A stretch of DNA of 64,000 nt from Mesorhizobium sp. WSM4306 (lineage in GTDB: Bacteria > Pseudomonadota > Alphaproteobacteria > Rhizobiales > Rhizobiaceae), in contig NZ_VFTC01000008.1 in assembly GCF_007003975.1 (NCBI RefSeq), positions 140,340-204,339 of the forward strand, read 5' to 3'. Both the position numbers and the translations under genes were made by a program. Within the stretch, counting starts at the first letter, position 1; each line of letters opens with the position of its first letter. The notes under the pieces are model-generated. The model saw nothing but the letters and a program-made list of their open reading frames with translations, did no database searches and was not told the DNA's origin. Below, piece after piece: positions 49,761-58,587 of the stretch.

Positions 49761-52439
49761 CTAGTCCAGGTTTACAGTAATCGAAACCCGGCGATTGGTG
49801 GAGCTCCCAGCTTGACTATTTTCAGGCACCAGCGGCTCAAAGGTGCCCGCGCCCCGAACCAGCAGCAGTTCCGGAGCGACGCCGCGCTTGTTGAGAAGCG
49901 CACGAACTGTCTCGGCGCGGGCGGCGCTGATCGACGCGTTGGCCGTCTCACGACCCGTGGTGTCCGAATGGCCGGTCAACATGAACCGCGCAGTTACGCC
50001 TGACTTGCGGGCTTTATCGGCGAATTCCTTTATTTGATCCGCCAATCGGTCGAGGACCGGCGTCTGCTCTGGCCCCGGCACAACCTTGCCGGAAGAGAAG
50101 AAGATATCGGTCGTCTGGATGGCCTCTCGCAAATAATTAAGTTCTGCAAGGTTCATCTCACGCAGCTGCGAGACATCCAGAACCACTCCGTCCGCCGAAA
50201 GCTGTTCGGCGGCGGCCTGCGCCCGGTTGATCCAGCCGGCAGGAGCCTCACCCACGGCAACGATGCGACCCTGGACGATCGAAAGCTGAACCGATTTCGG
50301 CGGGCTCAGCGACGCCGTCAGCCGCTTCACCACGAACTTCGGATCAAGGCTCTGATAGAATTGCCACTGCGAATGAACGCGGGCGGGATCGACCTGCGTT
50401 CCGGACAACAGCGACTGCGGGTCGGCGGCTAGCGGGTCTCTCAGGCCGGAAATGTAGAAATGTCCGCCCCTCGCCGTTTGTTGGGCGACGATGATTCCCG
50501 GTTGGGCCTCAAGTCGCGACACATAGTACTGCCAGTGCTCCGCCGCGCGTGCTTCGGGGCTCACATCGCGAACCTTGGAGATGTCGAATTCCGGTCCGCC
50601 GGCCGAAAGCTGTCGGGCCGCCGCACGCGCCCGGTCTATCCAGCTGTCGGGGGCCTCACCCTCGGCAACGATGCGATTATTGACGATCGAAAGTCGCACT
50701 GTATCGGGCGGATACAGCGACGCCGTCAGCCGCTTCAACACGAACTCCGGCTCAAGGCTCTGATAGAATTGCCATTGCGAATGAACCCGGGCGGGATCGA
50801 CCTGCGTTCCAGACAACAACGACTGCGGGTCGGCGCCAAGCGGATCTCTCAGGCCGGCAATATAGAATTGGCCGCCGCTTATCTTTTGTTCTGCAACGAT
50901 GATGCCCGGCTGGGTCTCCAGTCGAGACACATAGGCCTGCCAGCGCTCCGCCTCGCGTACTTCGGGGCTTACGTCACGAACCCCCGAGATATCGAAGACC
51001 GGCCCGCCTGCCGAAAGCTGCTGGGCCGCTGCGCGCGCCCGGTTGATCCACGTGTCGGGAGCGTCACCCTCGGCAACGATGCGATCATTGACGACCGAAA
51101 GTCGTACTGAATCCGGCGGAGCCAGCGACGCCGTCAGCCGCTTCAACACGAACTCCGGCTCGAGGCTCTGATAGAATTGCCACTGCGAATGAACCTGGGC
51201 GGGATCGACCTCCGTTCCGGACAACAGCGACTGCGGGTCGGCGGCAAGCGGGTCTCTCAGGCCGGCAATATAGAATTGGCCATCGCGTACTTGTTGTTCG
51301 GCAACGATGATGCCCGGCTGGGCCTCCAGTTGCGACACGTAAGCCTGCCAGAGCGATACATAAGCCTGCCAGCGCTGCGCTGATTGCCAGGAAAGAAAGT
51401 ACCAACCGCCTGCCAGACTCAAAAGCAGCAGGGCCACGGCCGCCACCAGCCACGGAAATCCCTCGTTTGATTCCTCCTGCTTGAGCTCGACGCAGGTCTG
51501 CAACTGCGTCTCTACGCCGACCAACTGCGAACCGTCGCCGTCAAACTGCTCTAAAGCCTGTGAGGATTCCTCATGGATGCGAAGCAATACATCGCGAATT
51601 ATGTCATGCAATTCCTCCGGCGGATTTCCCCGGATCACCGAAACCAGGGTCGCAAACGGTCCAACTTCCGACCAGAGTCGAAGGTCGCCGAAACGAATGG
51701 TGTCCAGGCCGCTCTGTTCTTTCTCGTTAAACGAGTCCTTCACAAAATCCTGAATTGCACTAAGCATCGAAGAGATGAGCTGAGGATCTTCGCTCGTCGC
51801 ATTATCGGCCGTCACATGCGCTATCAAAAGCCCGGAATTGCGATGAATGAGAAAGGCATGCTCTATACGATAGACAAGAGAATGCTTCAGAACAACTTGC
51901 GAGAAACTAGCGCCCGTTCTCCAGGCCTCAAATCTCCACTTGAGCCCATGCCAGGTAAATATATGCCTTAAAGTTTCATTCAGCGACTGAAAGGTCTGGT
52001 CGATCTTTTCCCCGATCGACTTGCGAATTGCCGGCAGAAACACCGGGTATAATATATCCGTCAGCGTGCGCGGGCTTCTCTGGATCGACCGCTGCACAGC
52101 CCTTTCGACAGCTGGCGCAAGCGCCTCGCCGAGTTGCGCATGAGACGCTCGCGCTGTCGCACTGGGAAGAACGTCGCCCACTGCTGCCGCAAGCTGCTCG
52201 GGTTCGTCGAGCAGATGCGTGACTCGTGAAAGCTCCGAAATTTCGCGGCTGACCAGCAACTGGCGCAGCGTTTCCATGCGAGGATCGGCGGTTGGAACTG
52301 CCTCGAAACGCGCACGGTAGTCCGGATCAACGTTCCGGGCAATTTCGATCAAAAGACGAGCCAGAGCCTCGCGATCAATCTCTGTATCGTTCGAGGCTGT
52401 TCTTTTCGGTAGGTTGAATGGGTCGACGGTTGACGTCAA
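49761..52439 (-). CDS. Large OmpA-family protein with cytoplasmic domain and three 136-residue repeats
   Basis: 892 residues from a TTG at 52439. An N-terminal soluble part of about 325 residues (LARLLIEIARNVDPDYRARF, TLTDILYPVFLPAIRKSIGE) has no signal peptide. A single membrane helix follows (PWLVAAVALLLLSLAGGWYF). Three tandem repeats come next, each opening WQAYVSRLEAQPGIIVA-like and containing GLRDPLAADPQSLLSGT and QWQFYQSLEPEFVLKRLTAS. The C-terminal OmpA domain shows IFFSSGKVVPG, LTGHSDTTGRETANASISAA and NRRVSI, the peptidoglycan-binding Asp/Arg set. It likely links the cytoplasmic GTPase side to the cell wall. It follows the coiled-coil gene by 7 bp. Confidence 0.9.
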   Translation of the reverse strand: MTSTVDPFNLPKRTASNDTEIDREALARLLIEIARNVDPDYRARFEAVPTADPRMETLRQLLVSREISELSRVTHLLDEPEQLAAAVGDVLPSATARASHAQLGEALAPAVERAVQRSIQRSPRTLTDILYPVFLPAIRKSIGEKIDQTFQSLNETLRHIFTWHGLKWRFEAWRTGASFSQVVLKHSLVYRIEHAFLIHRNSGLLIAHVTADNATSEDPQLISSMLSAIQDFVKDSFNEKEQSGLDTIRFGDLRLWSEVGPFATLVSVIRGNPPEELHDIIRDVLLRIHEESSQALEQFDGDGSQLVGVETQLQTCVELKQEESNEGFPWLVAAVALLLLSLAGGWYFLSWQSAQRWQAYVSLWQAYVSQLEAQPGIIVAEQQVRDGQFYIAGLRDPLAADPQSLLSGTEVDPAQVHSQWQFYQSLEPEFVLKRLTASLAPPDSVRLSVVNDRIVAEGDAPDTWINRARAAAQQLSAGGPVFDISGVRDVSPEVREAERWQAYVSRLETQPGIIVAEQKISGGQFYIAGLRDPLGADPQSLLSGTQVDPARVHSQWQFYQSLEPEFVLKRLTASLYPPDTVRLSIVNNRIVAEGEAPDSWIDRARAAARQLSAGGPEFDISKVRDVSPEARAAEHWQYYVSRLEAQPGIIVAQQTARGGHFYISGLRDPLAADPQSLLSGTQVDPARVHSQWQFYQSLDPKFVVKRLTASLSPPKSVQLSIVQGRIVAVGEAPAGWINRAQAAAEQLSADGVVLDVSQLREMNLAELNYLREAIQTTDIFFSSGKVVPGPEQTPVLDRLADQIKEFADKARKSGVTARFMLTGHSDTTGRETANASISAARAETVRALLNKRGVAPELLLVRGAGTFEPLVPENSQAGSSTNRRVSITVNLD
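50122..51345 (-). repeat. Three 408-bp tandem in-frame repeats in the OmpA-family gene
   Basis: Equivalent positions recur at 50514, 50922 and 51330, exactly 408 bp apart, equal to 136 codons. The copies are highly similar in DNA, including GGGATCGACCTGCGTTCC-like blocks, which points to recent amplification or gene conversion. An extra partial start (WQAYVSLWQAYVS) precedes the first copy. Confidence 0.88.
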
Positions 52440-52446
52440 GGTCCCA

Positions 52447-53112
52447 TCAACTCACTTTCCAGCTACGGTCCGAGTTGCCCTTGCTGCCGACCGGATCCTG
52501 ATTCAGAGCTTTTGCAACCTCGACAAACAGGCCAGCCAAAAGATTTCGGTCGGTCTTGACGTTGCTGAGATCGGCAAACATTTTCTCGATCAGCATCTGA
52601 ACGCCTTCATTCTTCTGCTTGATTTCCTCACGCAGCGAATGATCGTTTCGATTTATCCGGTCCGAAACGTCGCGCTCAAGCGCGCTCAGTTGATCCGACA
52701 AGGCGCGCACCTGCTTTTCAAGTGCCTGGTTTTGCTCGCGAAGATTCCGGTCAATCTCCTTGTCGGCGTCGGCTCGCGAATCTTTTTCGGTCCGCAACTG
52801 CCCCGCAAGCGAATCGATCTGCTTCTTTGCGTTCGACTCGTACATCTCAAGATTGCGCTTGGCTTCGGATTCGACATCCTTGAAGCGCTGCAAGACGCGT
52901 TCCTCAAGCTTGGAAAAGCGGCGGTCATAGTCCTGCATCTGGTTGCCGAACAGCAGGTCACGTATCTTGTCGACACCTACAGCGTCGGCGGGGCCCCCGT
53001 TTTCGCGAGCCTGGACTCCCAGGAAGTTCAGCCCGTTTCCTTCTGCGTTACCTATCAGATTTGCGTCCGCCTTCTTTTCCGAAGAAGCGGTATTCGTAGA
53101 TTCCTTTGCCAT
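52447..53112 (-). CDS. Coiled-coil protein, first gene of the GTPase operon
   Basis: 221 residues from the ATG at 53112 (GAAGGG upstream); the frame stays open to 53319 but lacks a better start. After a polar N-terminus comes VGVDKIRDLLFGNQMQDYDR, then a long heptad coiled coil (RRFSKLEERVLQRFKDVESE, REQNQALEKQVRALSDQLSA) and a C-terminal helix with LLAGLFVEVAKALNQDP. It has no signal peptide or membrane helix. Its place before OmpA, GTPase and cyclase suggests a cytoplasmic scaffold or effector. I know no named family. Confidence 0.8.
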   Translation of the reverse strand: MAKESTNTASSEKKADANLIGNAEGNGLNFLGVQARENGGPADAVGVDKIRDLLFGNQMQDYDRRFSKLEERVLQRFKDVESEAKRNLEMYESNAKKQIDSLAGQLRTEKDSRADADKEIDRNLREQNQALEKQVRALSDQLSALERDVSDRINRNDHSLREEIKQKNEGVQMLIEKMFADLSNVKTDRNLLAGLFVEVAKALNQDPVGSKGNSDRSWKVS

Positions 53113-53417
53113 GCTTTTGCCCTTCCATTTGAGCACCTGCCAAGGTGCAAAACCCCATAAAAAACAGAGCATGTCAGCAAAATACCCGGCTCGCAAGTCG
53201 GTATCTCTTGACTTAAGTTGATTCGTGAGGCAGCCGATTGCCCGCGCCGATTCAGCAACGGACGTTTGGGGCCAGGCCATTTCAAATGGCGGCGGCGGCA
53301 ACTGCAATATTGCGCTCAATATTATTCGATAAGCAGCGCTTCACCAATTACAAGGCAATACTGCGGGAGTTTCCGGTCTGGGCTATGGCCGGCAGCTAGT
53401 CGACGCGCGCGGCTCTG
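53113..53417. other. Leader region of the GTPase operon
   Basis: About 305 bp between the start of the coiled-coil gene and the next stop. It holds no gene. The inverted repeat GCACCT-GCCA-AGGTGC lies at 53133-53148, just before the ribosome site, and could be an RNA hairpin or operator. Confidence 0.5.
53133..53148. promoter_or_regulatory. Inverted repeat in the operon leader
   Basis: GCACCT-GCCA-AGGTGC, 6-bp perfect arms with a 4-base loop, ending about 20 bases before the start codon at 53112. A hairpin here could influence access to the ribosome site. Confidence 0.4.
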
Positions 53418-53648
53418 CTAGTCCGAAAAACTTACGCTCACGCCGCGCTGCCGAAAATAAGCCTGCATCAACTTGCGGCCCTGGCGGTTGTTCTGCGCCA
53501 ATTTGGTCGGATCGAACACCGCCTGTTTTATTCCTTCTCGAGCCAGCGCCGCCTTGAGCGTCGCGATATGGGCGTCGATGTCGGCATTGTCCGCCCGAAG
53601 CGAGGCATAGATGCTCTCGGTCGCCTGGGCCACGGTGGGTTCGCTCAC
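53418..53648 (-). CDS. Hypothetical protein, 76 residues
   Basis: A GTG at 53648 follows AAGGA by 8 bases, preferred over an ATG at 53726 that has no ribosome site. The product (SEPTVAQATESIYASLRADN, then TLKAALAREGIKQAVFDPTK) is helical, with a basic end LAQNNRQGRKLMQAYFRQRG. I recognise no family with confidence. It lies upstream of the GTPase operon on the same strand but 305 bp apart. Confidence 0.55.
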   Translation of the reverse strand: MSEPTVAQATESIYASLRADNADIDAHIATLKAALAREGIKQAVFDPTKLAQNNRQGRKLMQAYFRQRGVSVSFSD

Positions 53649-53872
53649 AGCTGTCGTCCTTTGGTTGGTTGAGCGCGGCTTAACACAGATTCGCGGCTCC
53701 GCCGATACCGGTGGACTTGCGTCCATCGAAGGCGAATGGCCGCATTGCCAACCCAGCCAAAGTCGAAAGTCCGACCCGCAGCCGCGCAGCTCTTGACGAA
53801 GATCGGCGCGCCTGTTTGAGAAATGAGGGATCGAGACATCGCTGCATGGGGACGGGCAAGGGTGGGCACACA

Positions 53873-54931
53873 GTGAAGCGCGTTCTTCGGATGCTTGCCG
53901 CGGCGATCATGGCGTCCGGGGTGACCGGCTGCACAAGCATTTCCTATTACGCGCAGTCGCTGGAGGGCCATGTACAGATCATGGTCGCGCGCAGGAATGT
54001 CGGGAAACTCATTCATGATCCTTCGACGCCTGACGCCTTGCGCACCAAGCTGACGTCGGCGAGCACCATAAGACGGTTTGCGACAGATGAGCTGGCGCTG
54101 CCCGACAACAGCAGCTACCGCAGCTATGTCGATATCCATCGCGACGCCGTGACCTGGGCGGTTTTTGCCGCGCCGCAATTCTCGCTGGCGCCCATAACAT
54201 GGTGCTTTCCGGTCTTCGGCTGCGTTCCGTACCGGGGTTACTTCTCGCGGAAATCGGCGACCGAGAGCGCTGTCGAGCTTCATAAACAGGGGCTGGACGT
54301 GTATGTCTCGGGCGTCACCGCCTATTCCACGCTGGGCTGGTCCAGTGACCCGCTGCTAAGCACCATGCTGCGTCAGGATGACACCTATCTGGCAAGCCTT
54401 GTTTTTCATGAGCTGGCGCATCAGCGGCTCTATGTGGATGGCGATTCCGCATTCAACGAGGCGTTCGCCGTTGCCGTCGAAACCACCGGCGTCAGGGAGT
54501 GGCTCCGCGCCGCCGGCGATCGGGCCGGATTGCGCCGCTACGAAACCGATCGCAAGCGCAGCGCCGATTTTCTGGGACTGGTGTCGAAAACGCGCGACGA
54601 GTTAAGGCAGGTCTATGCAAGTCCCCGCACGCCGGAGCGGATGGCGGCTGCCAAAACAGCCACGATCGACAGGCTGCGGATGCGCTACCGGCAGATGCGC
54701 GACAAACGCTGGGCAGGATACCGGGGATACGATGCCTGGTTCGCTGCCCCGATCAACAACGCAAAGCTCGCCGCGACTTCTGTCTACGGTGAACAGGTTC
54801 CGGCCTTTCTTCGCTTGTTCGACTTGTGTTCGGGCGATTATCCAAGGTTTTACGCCGCTGTTCGACGGATCGCGGATTTGCAGCAACCTTCCCGCGCCGA
54901 AGCGCTCAAGGCGGCCGATACGTGCAATTGA
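53873..54931 (+). CDS. Lipoprotein aminopeptidase (pfam10023-type metallopeptidase)
   Basis: 352 residues from a GTG at 53873; an ATG at 53846 would add nine residues. A lipoprotein signal (VKRVLRMLAAAIMASGVTGC) ends in the lipobox VTGC. The sequence YYAQSLEGHVQIMVARRNVG is the family start. The zinc motif HExxH is present as VFHELAHQRLY, with a downstream acidic FNEAFAVAVE helix. This family is annotated as aminopeptidase by similarity. It is probably an outer-membrane-anchored periplasmic enzyme. It converges with the ROK gene. Confidence 0.9.
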   Translation: MKRVLRMLAAAIMASGVTGCTSISYYAQSLEGHVQIMVARRNVGKLIHDPSTPDALRTKLTSASTIRRFATDELALPDNSSYRSYVDIHRDAVTWAVFAAPQFSLAPITWCFPVFGCVPYRGYFSRKSATESAVELHKQGLDVYVSGVTAYSTLGWSSDPLLSTMLRQDDTYLASLVFHELAHQRLYVDGDSAFNEAFAVAVETTGVREWLRAAGDRAGLRRYETDRKRSADFLGLVSKTRDELRQVYASPRTPERMAAAKTATIDRLRMRYRQMRDKRWAGYRGYDAWFAAPINNAKLAATSVYGEQVPAFLRLFDLCSGDYPRFYAAVRRIADLQQPSRAEALKAADTCN

Positions 54932-54966
54932 TTTGAAGAGCACCGCACCCGGCCTGATGCTGACGA

Positions 54967-56172
54967 TCAGCCGAGCGACAGTTCCTTCGTCTGGTGTCGC
55001 AGCACGAGGCCGACCGCGCCCAGCAGCGAATCGTTTTCGGTGTGCTTGCCGACGATGATGCGTGTGCGCAGGGCCGGAGCGATATCGCGGGACTTGATGA
55101 GCGTGTGGCGTTCATAGGAGGCGATCAGCGGCGTCAGCAGAATGTCGCCAGCCAAAGCCATGTGGCCGCCGATGATGATAAGCGGCGGATTGAGCACCGA
55201 GCCGATCAGGCCGAGACCCCGGCCGGCGATCTCGGCGGTATCCTCGATCATCCGCAGTGCCCTGACGTCGCCCTGCTCGGCCATGGTGATGACATCGTCC
55301 ATAGTGACTTGCCGCCCCACGACACGCGAAATCTGTTCCAGCGGCCGGGCAAAACTCGCATAGAGCTCCAGGCATCCGCGATTGCCGCACCGGCAAAGAT
55401 CGCCACCGGGATCGATGCTGATGTGCCCGAATTCGCCGGCGCCGCCGGCGATGCCCGTCACCAGCCGGCCATGCTGGACAATGGCCCCGCCGACACCCAG
55501 ATCGATCTTGAACAGAACGAAATCGTCCTGGCCGACGGCCGCACCCCACATCAGCTCCGCAATGGCCGAGCAGTTGCTCTCGTTGTCGGCGAAAATCGGC
55601 TGTTCCAGGACGGGCCCGAACACGTCGCGTATGTTGACGCCGGCCCATGTTGGAACCATGCTCGCGCGCAGCACCACTCCATCGCGACTGACAGGGCCGG
55701 AGACGGAAACCCCAACCCCCAGGAGCCCCGCCACCGGCAAACCGTTTTCCGCGTAAGATTGGGCAATTGCCGATTTGACCATCTGGGCCGCCTGTTGCGG
55801 CTGGTAGTCCAGGGGCATTGATATAGTTTGTTCGGCAATGACGGAATGCGAGACATCGGCGACGATGAGCCGTATCTGCTGAAGAGCCAGGTGAATTCCG
55901 ACACAGGTGCCTGCTGTCGGATTGAGCGTCACGGCCGCGGCTGGCCTGCCAATACCTCTGATGCCATCGCTGCTGATCGGGGCTTCGATCACCATCCCCG
56001 ACTTTCTCAAGCCGTTGAGCGCGGTTGAGACCGTCGAGCGCGCCAGACCGGTGACGCGTGCGATCTGCGACGCCGAGAGTACGCCGCGCTCGCTCAGGCA
56101 GCGCACGATCATGCTCTCCGGCGACGCGGACGGTCTGTCGACCAGCCAGGCTCTAAGCGAAGGTTTTGTCAT
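54967..56172 (-). CDS. ROK family transcriptional repressor
   Basis: 401 residues. An N-terminal winged HTH (RGVLSASQIARVTGLARSTV, TALNGLRKSGMV) precedes the ROK domain. The zinc site CRCGNRGCLELYASF is intact, as are VGIHLALQQIRLIVADVSH, GVGVSVSGPV and IIIGGHMALAGD. This is the XylR/NagC-like class that represses sugar genes until the sugar or its phosphate binds. It is divergent from the CUT1 importer operon at 56318, its most likely target. Confidence 0.93.
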   Translation of the reverse strand: MTKPSLRAWLVDRPSASPESMIVRCLSERGVLSASQIARVTGLARSTVSTALNGLRKSGMVIEAPISSDGIRGIGRPAAAVTLNPTAGTCVGIHLALQQIRLIVADVSHSVIAEQTISMPLDYQPQQAAQMVKSAIAQSYAENGLPVAGLLGVGVSVSGPVSRDGVVLRASMVPTWAGVNIRDVFGPVLEQPIFADNESNCSAIAELMWGAAVGQDDFVLFKIDLGVGGAIVQHGRLVTGIAGGAGEFGHISIDPGGDLCRCGNRGCLELYASFARPLEQISRVVGRQVTMDDVITMAEQGDVRALRMIEDTAEIAGRGLGLIGSVLNPPLIIIGGHMALAGDILLTPLIASYERHTLIKSRDIAPALRTRIIVGKHTENDSLLGAVGLVLRHQTKELSLG

Positions 56173-56175
56173 GGA

Positions 56176-56194
56176 TCAACATAAACATCGTTGA
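56176..56194. promoter_or_regulatory. Inverted repeat in the ROK/importer divergent region
   Basis: TCAAC-ATAAACATC-GTTGA, 5-bp arms with a 9-base spacer, directly upstream of the ROK start codon. It is a candidate ROK operator controlling both directions. Confidence 0.4.
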
Positions 56195-56317
56195 CTGATA
56201 GCTCCAATATGTCATCTTGGAAAGAACTCGAGATTAACGCATCTCGCCGGCGGCGGCCTCAAACCGCGGCCATAAGCGGTCGATACGAACCGTGCAACTT
56301 TATATGGGAGTGAAACC

Positions 56318-57586
56318 ATGAAGTCCGTCATGACCGCGCTTGCGGCCGCTGCTGCTGCCTGCACCTTTGTCGCCGGGGCAGCCTTCGCCGAACCCAAGAC
56401 GAACCTTTTGCACCAATGGGCGACCGGATCGGACGCGCAGGCGATCGCAAAGCTCGGCGAGATGTTCACCGCCAAGGGCGGCAAATGGGAACAGACCTCG
56501 ATCGCCGGTCACACGGCCAATACGCTGGCCAAGCTGCGTGCCGACGTGATCGCCGGCAATGCCCCGCCTGCCGTGCAGCTCAAAGGCCCGGAAATCGCCG
56601 AGTGGAACGAGACCGGCATGACCGCCGATCTCGACGAGCTGGCAGCCTCGGAAGGATGGGAGAAAGTGGTCGCGCCGGAATTGCTGCCGGTGATGAAGCC
56701 AACCGGCAAATGGGTCGCCGCACCCATGAACATCCACCGCATCAACTGGCTCTGGGCCTCGCCGAAGGTCATGCAGGCCGCCGGCGTGGCGGAAATGCCG
56801 AAGACCTGGGCCGAGTTCAATGCGGCCTGCGACAAGATCGTCGCCTCAGGCAAGATCTGCATCTCGCATTCGACCGCCGACTGGACGGATTCGACGGTGT
56901 TCGAGGTCGTGCTCTACGGCCAGGACATCGATCTCTATCGCAAGGCCTTCGTCGAAGGCGATGTCGAATCCATGCGCAGCCCGGGGATGGTCAAGGCCTT
57001 CGAGCAGATGCGGCTGATGACGAGCAAGTACATGGATCCGGGCATGGTTGGCCGTGACTGGGATTCGATGTCGGCGCTCGTCGGCAAGGGCGACGCGGCG
57101 TTCCACATCATGGGCGACTGGACGATCGGCCTTTTGACCGCCGCCGGCTTCAAGGAAGGCACCGACTATGTCTGCGCCCAGGCGCCGACCGATTGGGGCA
57201 AACCCGGCTTCATCCTCAACTCGGACTCGGTCGTGTTCTTCAAGCAGAAGGACCAGGATTACATCGACGGCCAGAAGCTGCTTGCCAGCCTGATCCTGTC
57301 GCCCGAGTTCCAGACGGTCTTCAACCAGGCCAAGGGCTCAATCCCCTCACGCCTGGATATCGATCTGTCGAAGGGCTTCAATCCGTGCCAGCAGCTCTCG
57401 CAGAAGGATCTGCAGGCGTCGATCAAGGAAGGCACGCTGGTGCGCTCGATGGCCCACAACATGACCATCCCGCAGAAGATGCGCGGGGCGATCATGGACT
57501 CCATCACCGAGTTCGTGGCCACGCCCGACATGTCGGCCGAGGACGGCGCCAATGCGATGGCCGACGCGGCCGAAGCACAGAAGTAG
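56318..57586 (+). CDS. Sugar ABC transporter substrate-binding protein (CUT1)
   Basis: 422 residues. The signal peptide (TALAAAAAACTFVAGAAFA) is followed by EPKTNLLHQWATGSDAQAIA. The extracellular solute-binding (SBP_bac_1) fold is seen in FTAKGGKWEQTSIAGHTANT, MNIHRINWLWASPKVMQAAG, and AFHIMGDWTIGLLTAAGFKE. The glucose/mannose-binding proteins of this group look similar. It is the first gene of an operon with two permeases, an ATPase, two SDRs and a TIM-barrel protein. Confidence 0.93.
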   Translation: MKSVMTALAAAAAACTFVAGAAFAEPKTNLLHQWATGSDAQAIAKLGEMFTAKGGKWEQTSIAGHTANTLAKLRADVIAGNAPPAVQLKGPEIAEWNETGMTADLDELAASEGWEKVVAPELLPVMKPTGKWVAAPMNIHRINWLWASPKVMQAAGVAEMPKTWAEFNAACDKIVASGKICISHSTADWTDSTVFEVVLYGQDIDLYRKAFVEGDVESMRSPGMVKAFEQMRLMTSKYMDPGMVGRDWDSMSALVGKGDAAFHIMGDWTIGLLTAAGFKEGTDYVCAQAPTDWGKPGFILNSDSVVFFKQKDQDYIDGQKLLASLILSPEFQTVFNQAKGSIPSRLDIDLSKGFNPCQQLSQKDLQASIKEGTLVRSMAHNMTIPQKMRGAIMDSITEFVATPDMSAEDGANAMADAAEAQK

Positions 57587-57651
57587 ACGGGAAACGGCCG
57601 GGCGCAATGTCTCCGCACCCGGCCTTCCTCCATCCAAGTTCCGCGCCCTGA

Positions 57652-58587
57652 ATGTCAAATCACGACCTGATCCTGTCGGTCCCGGCGCCCGCCCGCCCCT
57701 GGCGCGAGCGGCTGGGCTCCGCAATGCCCCTGCTGGTGCTCGGCCCTTCCCTGGTGGCGAGCTTCGTCTACGTCTTCGTGTTCACCGGCTGGACGCTCTA
57801 CATCTCGCTCTCGAACTCCTCGCTGCTGCCGACCTACGGCTTCGTCGGCCTGGACAACTACGCGTCGCTGTGGGCGAACCGGCGCTGGAACATCGCCTAC
57901 AACAACCTGTTCTTGTTCAGCGGTTTCTACATTGTCGGCTCGATGGCCGTGGGATTGCTGCTGGCGATCCTGATCGACCAGCGCGTGCGCGGCGAAGCGG
58001 CCTGGCGCACGATCTTCCTCTATCCGCTGGCCGTCTCCTTCATCGTCACCGGCACGGTCTGGAGCTGGCTCTACAACCCGGTCGACGGCATCCAGGCGCT
58101 GGTGCGTGGTTTCGGCTGGACGAGCTTCAGTTTCGCACTCGCCAGCGACCGGCACTATGCGATCTACGCAGTGATCATCACCGGTGTCTGGCAGGCCTCG
58201 GGCTTCGCCATGGCGCTGTTCCTCGCCGGTCTGCGCTCGGTGGATCAGGACCTCATCAAGGCGGCGCAGATAGACGGCGCATCGACATTCCGCATCTATC
58301 GCAAAGTGCTTCTGCCAACGATTGCGCCGATCTTCCTGGCGGTCGCCGTCATCCAGATCCAGTTCGCCATCAAGACCTTCGACCTCGTGGCGGCCCTCAC
58401 CAAAGGCGGTCCGGGAATCTCGACCACCTTCCCCGCCATCTACGTCTATGACCTGATGTTCCAACGCGGCCAGATCGGCGAAGGTGCAGCTGCCGCCATC
58501 ATGATGCTTGCCGCTCTTGCCGTGGTGCTGGTGCCCTATTCGTTCTGGGTGGTCTGGCGGCGGCGCAAGGAAGCCGGCCATGGCTGA
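57652..58587 (+). CDS. Sugar ABC transporter permease 1 (CUT1)
   Basis: 311 residues with six hydrophobic helices. The MalF-like EAA loop is ALFLAGLRSVDQDLIKAAQI-DGAS, with the downstream FRIYRKVLLPTIAPIF. The C-terminal region has FDLVAALTKGGPGISTTFPA. It forms a heterodimeric channel with the next gene. The end overlaps the start of permease 2 by 8 bp. Confidence 0.93.
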   Translation: MSNHDLILSVPAPARPWRERLGSAMPLLVLGPSLVASFVYVFVFTGWTLYISLSNSSLLPTYGFVGLDNYASLWANRRWNIAYNNLFLFSGFYIVGSMAVGLLLAILIDQRVRGEAAWRTIFLYPLAVSFIVTGTVWSWLYNPVDGIQALVRGFGWTSFSFALASDRHYAIYAVIITGVWQASGFAMALFLAGLRSVDQDLIKAAQIDGASTFRIYRKVLLPTIAPIFLAVAVIQIQFAIKTFDLVAALTKGGPGISTTFPAIYVYDLMFQRGQIGEGAAAAIMMLAALAVVLVPYSFWVVWRRRKEAGHG

